Assembly (NCBI RefSeq): GCF_014356525.2
Contig: NC_052507.1
Coordinates: forward strand, 60,364,053-60,428,052
Length of the DNA stretch: 64,000 bases
Direction: 5' to 3'
Source of the DNA: Nilaparvata lugens
Taxonomy: Eukaryota; Arthropoda; Insecta; Hemiptera; Delphacidae
This document shows positions 57,811-64,000 of the stretch, in pieces. A program made the position numbers and the translations under genes. The notes beneath the pieces were generated by a model that did not search any database, had not been told where the DNA came from, and saw nothing but the letters and a program-made list of their open reading frames with translations. Each line of letters opens with the position of its first letter. Positions within the stretch are counted from its first letter, which is position 1.

Positions 57811-58760
57811 GGGAGTGAGGAGGTAATGTGGTGACGAAAATGTGATACAAGACGCCACAATAATGATAGAGCAACGTCTTGTATCGCTTAGACATCCAAT
57901 TTAGTTACAACCATTATATTCACTGCAGGACTCGGCAATAGAGCATTTCCTTGAATTCAGTGGCAGTTTTGGCTGATACATGGATTAAATTTGAGACTTT
58001 GTGTCTGATATTAACATATATTTTTGCGACTTTATGATTGATTTATCAATTATGTAGAAAAATATGCATCAAAATAAAGATGTATTCGTTTGAAAAGTGA
58101 ATTCCTTTTACATGTCTGCAACTTATCAATATATTCTGTTAATTTGTGATTCATCCATCAATATTATAGGTGAAAGATAGTGGTTGATAGTTACAAAATT
58201 GATATTACAAAAGTTGATAGTTGTATATATACAATGTTAGATATTTGAAAGTAAGGTGAGTGTTTGTTAAAAAATCGAATTGTTGATGCTAGTCCACTGA
58301 TTTACAGTTATAACTTCAAAATCAATTCCAGGTGGTTCAAAATCCTCCTGAATAATCTTGTGACTTTATAGCAACTGAATAAGATTAGGAATTATTTTGA
58401 ATAATTCTGAAATCATCAATTTGTTACTGCCAAATTTAAAATTCCATTAACATTTCAATACAAAAATCGTGTATGAGCTGCCATTACTGTGATATTTGAA
58501 TGGATTCTATTGGAGTGGGAGTCGCTTGTCTAGGCGAATGGCAGACGTTCACGTTTATAGGTCATCCATCTACTAATCATATTGCTTGCTCTTTACAATA
58601 TGTTCTGCAGATTCGTACCTTAGTTTACCAGAAATCGACAATGGTTCAACAACTGGGACATGCATTTCGTTATTTTAATAAATTATGGTTGTGATGAATT
58701 CCAATAATATGGTTGAATAGGTGAAATTCTTATGTCATTTCAATGAAAATTCAGTGATCA
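57811..58760. other. AT-rich DNA, no gene recognised
   Basis: A 64-codon frame at 58500-58694 (+) has mixed composition but no known domain. GATAGTTACAAAATTGATATT and similar words near 58175-58215 are weakly repeated. Confidence 0.4.
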
Positions 58761-58767
58761 ATTTGTC

Positions 58768-58835
58768 ATGTGATCATCTCATTGGTTAGGTACAAGCACA
58801 AGCTTCTATGGGCACCATCTGCAATAAAAAATTGA
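58768..58835 (+). mobile_element. SINE body fragment (same family as 54696)
   Basis: TGTGATCATCTCATTGGTTA, then ACAAGCACAAGCTTC and GGGCACCATCTGCAATAAAA align with the 3' half and tail of the SINE at 54696-54906. The tRNA head is absent, so it is a 5'-truncated copy. Confidence 0.6.
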
Positions 58836-58959
58836 AAAGTGGATTTGAAAATCGATTAAAATTGAAACATTAAATGCGTAAAGTTAATGGAACGTAAATC
58901 CAATGCGAAATAATATGAAAAACCTATTGCTCGGAAACAAAATATTCCATTCTGGTCAT

Positions 58960-59225
58960 CAACTCTGGGACTGTAACGTTAGACTGGCTCAATTAGGCAA
59001 GTCGCGTAATTCATAAAGCACACCCGTTAGCTAGGCTGGACATGACAGAAATTATTATGGAAAAATGAAAGCACTTTTGCGAGTAACAGAGTGACATGAC
59101 CGGCTAATTGCTTCGTAAACACCCCTTGATTACTAATAAAGCGAGGGGGCGGTTGACGAGGGCATAAAAAGTGGGGGACCTAAGTACCCCTTAGGTTCCA
59201 CCCCTTAACATGTAAACCATGTTGA
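58960..59225. promoter_or_regulatory. non-repetitive island with homeodomain-type cores, candidate enhancer
   Basis: Visible words are GTAATTCATAAAGC, GCTAATTGC, TTGATTACTAATAAAGCG and GGGCATAAAAAG (TATA-like), in a stretch less AT-rich than its flanks and free of repeats. No open frame is convincing. This looks like conserved regulatory DNA of a developmental gene, but conservation has not been tested and the call is a guess. Confidence 0.25.
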
Positions 59226-59733
59226 ACTCTCGGTGAGATGTCAGATTTACTTGATGTAGTCATAAAACTTCACTTTCTTCGTTACTCGAAACCTTTTTGA
59301 AATCTATCTGCCCCTTCCATTTTTGTTTGAATCATGATAGAAAAAGAAATCAAACTGAATGATTGATGATGCCTGGAGGTACAATTTGATAAGATTTCTG
59401 GAATCGAAAATAGAAAAATAACTAAACCGTCTGCGTATCTCGAGGCTTTGGAGGCATGTTTGATGGGTTGTTACTGACTACCAAAACCACCCCCCCTTAA
59501 GGGTACCACGTGTTTTATACCCCTCAACCCTTCTCCTTCTACTTCACCTCATTTAAAGCAATAAAAATTCACCCAATGTTCGTGCTTTTGCAAGCTATAT
59601 ACCCCTAAACGACACGTGCTTGAGTCCCCTCCTTTTCTCTCTCTCACTCCTCGTGAAAACTTCCTGCTATGCAACATTTTCAAAACTTGCCTCCAGAAAT
59701 CGGCAGGGCTGCCACTACAAGCAACAGACTAAA
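59226..59733. other. no gene recognised; C-rich patches
   Basis: ACCACCCCCCCTTAAGGG at about 59486 and CTCTCTCTCACTCC near 59637 are simple sequence. Nothing else is recognised. Confidence 0.4.
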
Positions 59734-59830
59734 GTGAGGTTCACTACTTCAAACTGTCAGCATTCCTCATGAGTAACATCGATGCTTTCCATTTAACTCA
59801 CGCTGACAGTCTTAAAGTGAATCTCTCTTG
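59734..59830. mobile_element. small hairpin MITE (CTGTCAG family), single unit
   Basis: It begins GTGAGGTTCACTACTTC, continues CTGTCAGCATTCC and ends CGCTGACAG...AAGTGAATCTCTC. The ends and the inner CTGTCAGC/GCTGACAG are inverted copies. The plan is the same as at 41277-41457. Confidence 0.7.
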
Positions 59831-61210
59831 AGCAGTCTCTGGACTGAATTTGATGGTGTGGATTGGGCGCGTAATCATTAATGTTGCTCGCAAACTTGAG
59901 AAACTTGGTTAAGTGCTGAAGAATGGGAGAATTGTGCGTTGATATTGTGGCATCGGCATAACTTAGCAGTGATTGCCCCCATTATTGATCCAACCAGCGG
60001 GCCAAGATTGGTGGATTCTATTAAGGAGCCAATGAGTTGATTTCCTCAGATTGATCTGTAGGATTCTATAACGTAATATTCCTATGATTAATAACTTTTC
60101 CAGTTTCTGCATCCATTTAGAAATCATATAACATGGACTTATTTTGATTATTGAATATATTAAACACGATTATAGTTGAATAACCATTTCATGAGAATGC
60201 TCAAGGAATCGATGACTTATTAAGTTTGCGAGCGATCCAAGAATTTGGATTTAATAATTAGAAAGTTATCTTTAAAATTTCAAGGATATTTATTTATATG
60301 AGCGTATATTGAGATTTCATTGAGCCAACGTGAATTAATTGTTGGTTACAATCTTGAAGAGAACAATATTTATATTACTTTACAATAAAGTTAGGTGTTA
60401 GGTGCTAGGTTTTCTGAAACGAGGAACTTCTCACATTAGTATCTTTTGGATAGCAGACCTACCGTCTTTGGTGATTATTATGATATGGGGATACAGTACA
60501 GGAATAGCATTACAATCGAGTTGAATCCAATGAAATAATACCGATGTGATCTGAGCCTTAAATTTTCATCCTATTTTGCTTTCCAACATCACTTATCTAT
60601 ACTTCTAACAGAAGTGTAGGTGATAAGTGATATAGACTACATTCAAAGGAAAAACTTGAAGTTGTCTCTACTACTTATTGCTTGAATGAATGATAAACTA
60701 ATGTATAAAAAATGTATTTTTGGCTGTTGAGAAAAAGTAATAATTAACTAATATTAACTATTAATAAGTAATTATTCTAAATAACTGACCTATTTCAATT
60801 CATTTCTCAATTCTCAATTTTTCCAATATACAAGAGTGGAAGACAACACGAGAAAATCTGGTGTGGCGCACTCACACAACTTTCCTTGCCGTTATGAAAA
60901 TTGATCACCTTACGCTAGTGTTCACGCGCATCTCAAGTCTACTATTCAACGATCTGAGCCAGCTGGTGACAGGACAATAACGCTGGAGACACACGAAGTC
61001 TGCTATCTCTTCATAGAGAATCATTTAATAGAATCAACAGTTGCCAACAGTTTGCAATTGGATAATCACATTTTCTCGAATTTCTAGCTTATTTTCGATT
61101 TAAAGTGAAAATGTTACTGAACATTAATTGTAGAGATTTGTAGAGATCATGTTGAATCTTTTCCAATTGAAATTTTTTTGTTTAAATTGTATCTGAAGCC
61201 TGATAATTGG
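59831..61210. other. no gene recognised
   Basis: 59850-60060 is GC-richer and non-repetitive, with CGCGTAATCATTAATG and CCAGCGGGCCAAG words; it could be regulatory. GTTAGGTGTTAGGTGCTAGG near 60391 is a short direct repeat. The rest is AT-rich. Confidence 0.4.
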
Positions 61211-61214
61211 GAAT

Positions 61215-61518
61215 CTGAAATCAAACTTTGCATTGATGGGGTGGAGCTCCTGGAATTTTTACAGATATGGGACTTGGGACAGTTGATAGAGCTTATAAAT
61301 GACTATTTTGGGTATGAATTCGATCAAAATCGTTGAAGATGTTTTCGAGAAAATCGCGAAAAACCCTGTTTTTGACAACATTTCGCAATTTTAGCCGCCA
61401 TCTTGAATTGCATTTGATCGAAATTTTTCGTGTCGGATCCTTATAGTGTAAGGACCTTAAGCTCAAAATTTCAAGTCATTCCCTGATTAGATATCGTGTA
61501 CACAAACGCAAATACACT

Positions 61519-61567
<49 letters not shown>

Positions 61568-61643
61568 ACTCTCACACACACATACTGACCTATACCCAAA
61601 AACCACTTTTTTGGACTCAGGGGACCTTGAATCGTATAGAAAG
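61215..61643. mobile_element. dispersed repeat, left part, interrupted by solo LTR 2
   Basis: It contains GGAATTTTTACAGATATGGG, TTTAGCCGCCATCTTGAATT, a (CA)n core at 61521-61560, and CCACTTTTTTGGACTCAGGG near 61605. The text resumes after the LTR at 63642-63720 with TTAGAAACTGGGGTACC. The family is unknown; similarity to other hemipteran repeats is from memory. It has no ORF. Confidence 0.5.
61521..61580. repeat. (CA)n microsatellite
   Basis: About 40 bp of pure AC followed by interrupted ACACACT and CACACACA. It lies inside the dispersed repeat. Confidence 0.9.
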
Positions 61644-63641
61644 TGTGACGTTATTCTTTATATTTAAATAACGAGTAGCCTCCTGCTTGGCATCAGTCGG
61701 TAGAGCATGAAATATTTGATATAATTATAAAAATAGGTCGTGGTTTTTTAATAGGATTCAGTCTCATAAAAATCTTTATAGGCCCAGATATGAGTTTCCC
61801 CTATAACTCTTGTAATTCATTAAAAAATGAATATATATATAAATATGATACTTATACTATAGTGTTGAGGAATTAAAATAAATTGCACACCATAAACAAT
61901 TTGATACATATATTAACAAATAATGCAAAAAAATAGATCAAGGCAAAAATATATAAAGAGCGATAAAAATATAATATATAATAAAAATAGAACAATAATT
62001 GAAATCAGTAAAATATCACAGGCTAAACTTTATACTCTAGATTTATGGCACGAATCATTACCATGTGCCTTTATCTTAAAATCATATGCATCCTTTTGCA
62101 TGTAGCTGCGATATGAGCTTGCTAATACTTGTCGACTTGGACAATTCAATTAAAAATAGGTTCTTTAAGATCAACTTGATAAATTGGCAACTAATAATCC
62201 AAATATATATATATTAAATTCTCTAGTACTTAGTAGATTTCTTTGTATTGAATATATCTTTTATCTCAGGGTGCAAGATTCGGCACCTGATGGAATAAGT
62301 AGAGCAATTCATCTAGTGAATTAGAGCTATAACAAACTATCACAAATTATATTGCAAAAATTAAAGATCATATGAATATGTTTTAATAGCCTAGATTTTA
62401 TACTTCTTTGATTCAATAGAATTTTCTGAAATGTATTTATTCATTTACTCCTTTAATAAAATACCTTTAATACTATATTTACTTGCGCAAGTATTTTTAT
62501 TAAATTCTTAATTCATAATAAAACCCTTTCGACGAGCTAGCTTTGATTATTAGATAAATTCGAAGCACTAGAGCGCCCATCACTAATTCAATATTTCTCA
62601 CTCACGTGTCGAAATCTTCTTATAAGCCGCCAATGTCGATCCAACTCCTGGTGGTCCTGGAATATGGTAGCCGGAATCGTCTCTTCCAAGGGGTTACAAA
62701 AATTATTTGAAATTGAAAATGACTTCTGCTTTATAAGAGCATCACAAAGTCTTTTAAGAAATTTAATAATTCAATCTAACTTTAGCTTTTACAAGTTATA
62801 GCAAGGTATTACGCTCTAAAATATTTAGGGTCCTCTCATGGTGGCATTTGGCTGGCGAGTGATGGTTCTCCTTTCTCAATTTTACAATTCTTATTTCCGA
62901 CTTTCAAATTAACATAAAATTTGAATATCTTAGTCCTCCGCCATTTAAGGTTCAAATAGATCATACAAAAAATATCAAATTATTACTTAGGTTGTGTGTT
63001 TAATAATTTCTTTGCCTACGGGCCATCTCTATAACATAGACTATACAATAATTTAACATAAATCCCAAACATTTATAGAAATATATATAAATATTTTTGA
63101 ATTGGCATACTATTGCCGCCTATTAACTGCCATTGTGCTATTGGTGCATGCAAATTGTTTCAGTATTCATGCGCTTGGTACCTCCTATTTCCTGAATACA
63201 CTTAATTATTTTTATTAGGTTTTTTAATTATGCTCTCTACATGCTAGTTAATATTCTATATACTAATATTTATTTCATGCTTCCTAATAGTTAGCCACGT
63301 GACCATGTGTTCTTTCAAATTGCATACCGTTTTGTTGCAATAGAGCTCTGCCAAGGGGTTTGGTCAGATTCTACGTTGCTCGATTCGGTCGATCGTTAGG
63401 TCGCCGATCACTGAATGTATATACCTAACCTCAACCTTCAAAATATTTTATATAATAATATATTCATTAGCAACAAATTCTTTCAATTCCTTTTTAGGTT
63501 TTTGTACCGTTTAGCCAGAACAAGCTGATGCTATCTAATCTTAATTGTTATCTATTTGGCGATATTAGCCAGTTACTTTACTCAGACCTATTAATACTTC
63601 AGTTAGGGATTTTTATCTACCCAAATTTCCAATACTTTACA
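61644..63641. mobile_element. solo LTR of the same retrotransposon, copy 2
   Basis: It starts TGTGACGTTATTC and ends AATACTTTACA, flanked by AAAG on both sides (61640-61643 and 63642-63645). Removing it plus one AAAG joins GTATAGAAAG directly to TTAGAAACTG of the host repeat. The target site differs from copy 1 (ATTG), which shows two independent insertions and not a segmental duplication. It has no internal coding region; a 60-codon frame at 61923-62105 is chance. Confidence 0.85.
61678..61758 (+). other. tRNA-like segment inside the LTR, copy 2
   Basis: GCCTCC and TGGCATCAGTCGGTAGAGCA are followed, after 25 bp, by AGGTCGTGG and AGGATTC. Here the D-arm GGTAGAGCATGA is closer to a real tRNA than in copy 1, which has GGTAAAGCATGA. 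Confidence 0.5.
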
Positions 63642-63645
63642 AAAG

Positions 63646-63722
63646 TTAGAAACTGGGGTACCTTAGTTTTTTTCGGAAAGCAATACTTTCCTTACCTATG
63701 GTAATAGGACAAGGAAAGTACC
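63646..63722. mobile_element. dispersed repeat, right part
   Basis: TTAGAAACTGGGGTACCTTA leads to ACTTTCCTTACCTATGG and TAATAGGACAAGGAAAGTA, an imperfect hairpin (ACTTTCCTT against AAGGAAAGT). It is the continuation of the repeat broken at 61643. Confidence 0.5.
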
Positions 63723-64000
63723 CGTAATTTGTCAAATTGATTAATGTATATCAGTAAATATTAATGATATATCAGTAGACCTTATGTAAACTCTGTAACC
63801 TTTCTTTAAAAAATATGAACTAATAATTGCAGACAGTCACATTGTACATTGCACCAAAAATAAGGATTTCCTCTGGGATCGAGTGAAAGATTCCCCCTTC
63901 GCCGGCAGGATAGCTGTCACAATAATAATAACGGAATAACAATGATAATTCCTACGTCCTGACAATGAGGATAATTATATGTACATTCTTTTTTCTGTGA
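63723..64000. other. AT-rich end of window, no gene recognised
   Basis: Only short frames are present. CTTCGCCGGCAGG near 63898 is a small GC-rich spot; nothing else is recognised. Confidence 0.4.

Noticed and set aside
54911..63641. Segmental duplication, or one intact LTR retrotransposon with its two LTRs at 54.9 and 61.6 kb
   Set aside because: A complete element would share one target duplication outside its LTRs. Here each copy has its own 4-bp repeat (ATTG, AAAG), and the DNA between contains a SINE fragment and a MITE but no gag or pol.

Overview
The window reads as a gene-poor, AT-rich piece of an insect nuclear genome. The insect call rests on the type of mobile elements: animal-type non-LTR retrotransposons, a tRNA-derived SINE and many small fold-back elements. 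Remembered repeat similarity suggests a hemipteran such as a planthopper, but that is inference. I see no rRNA, genuine tRNA, CRISPR array, operon or phage or bacterial gene. No multi-exon host gene can be assembled by eye. The stretch is best read as intergenic sequence or a very long intron.

Layout: 1-5.8 kb is mostly unique AT-rich DNA with a possible DNA-transposon end and a fold-back element. From 5.8 to 37.5 kb, unique DNA alternates with long purine tracts that all lie on the + strand (GA, GAA and GGA types, up to about 1 kb). Between them are small inverted-repeat elements, a nested TTA-flanked MITE (16.5-17.2 kb), three retrotransposon 3'-end fragments (19.5-22.5 kb), a 198-bp tandem repeat (23.5-24.0 kb), a GC-richer island (29.0-29.4 kb) and repeat-dense DNA (30.2-31.5 kb). 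At 40.0-40.6 kb there is one unexplained open reading frame of about 201 codons with hydrophobic segments. A nearly perfect 99-bp-arm fold-back lies at 41.85-42.07 kb. The only large pyrimidine-rich block on + lies at about 44.9-45.4 kb. A nearly full-length but frameshifted LINE, with an esterase-like ORF1 and endonuclease/reverse transcriptase, occupies 49.4-53.3 kb on the minus strand.

The most informative structure is at 54.7-63.7 kb. Two copies of a 2.0-kb sequence begin TGT, end ACA and are flanked by different 4-bp direct repeats (ATTG and AAAG). They are therefore solo LTRs of one LTR-retrotransposon family. One interrupts the tail of a tRNA-derived SINE and the other interrupts a different repeat. 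Both carry a tRNA-like segment just inside the 5' edge. No working multi-gene system is visible; the genes that can be recognised are remains of selfish elements. Non-repetitive, GC-richer islands (for example 29.0-29.3, 35.65-35.85 and 58.96-59.22 kb) are the best candidates for host regulatory DNA.
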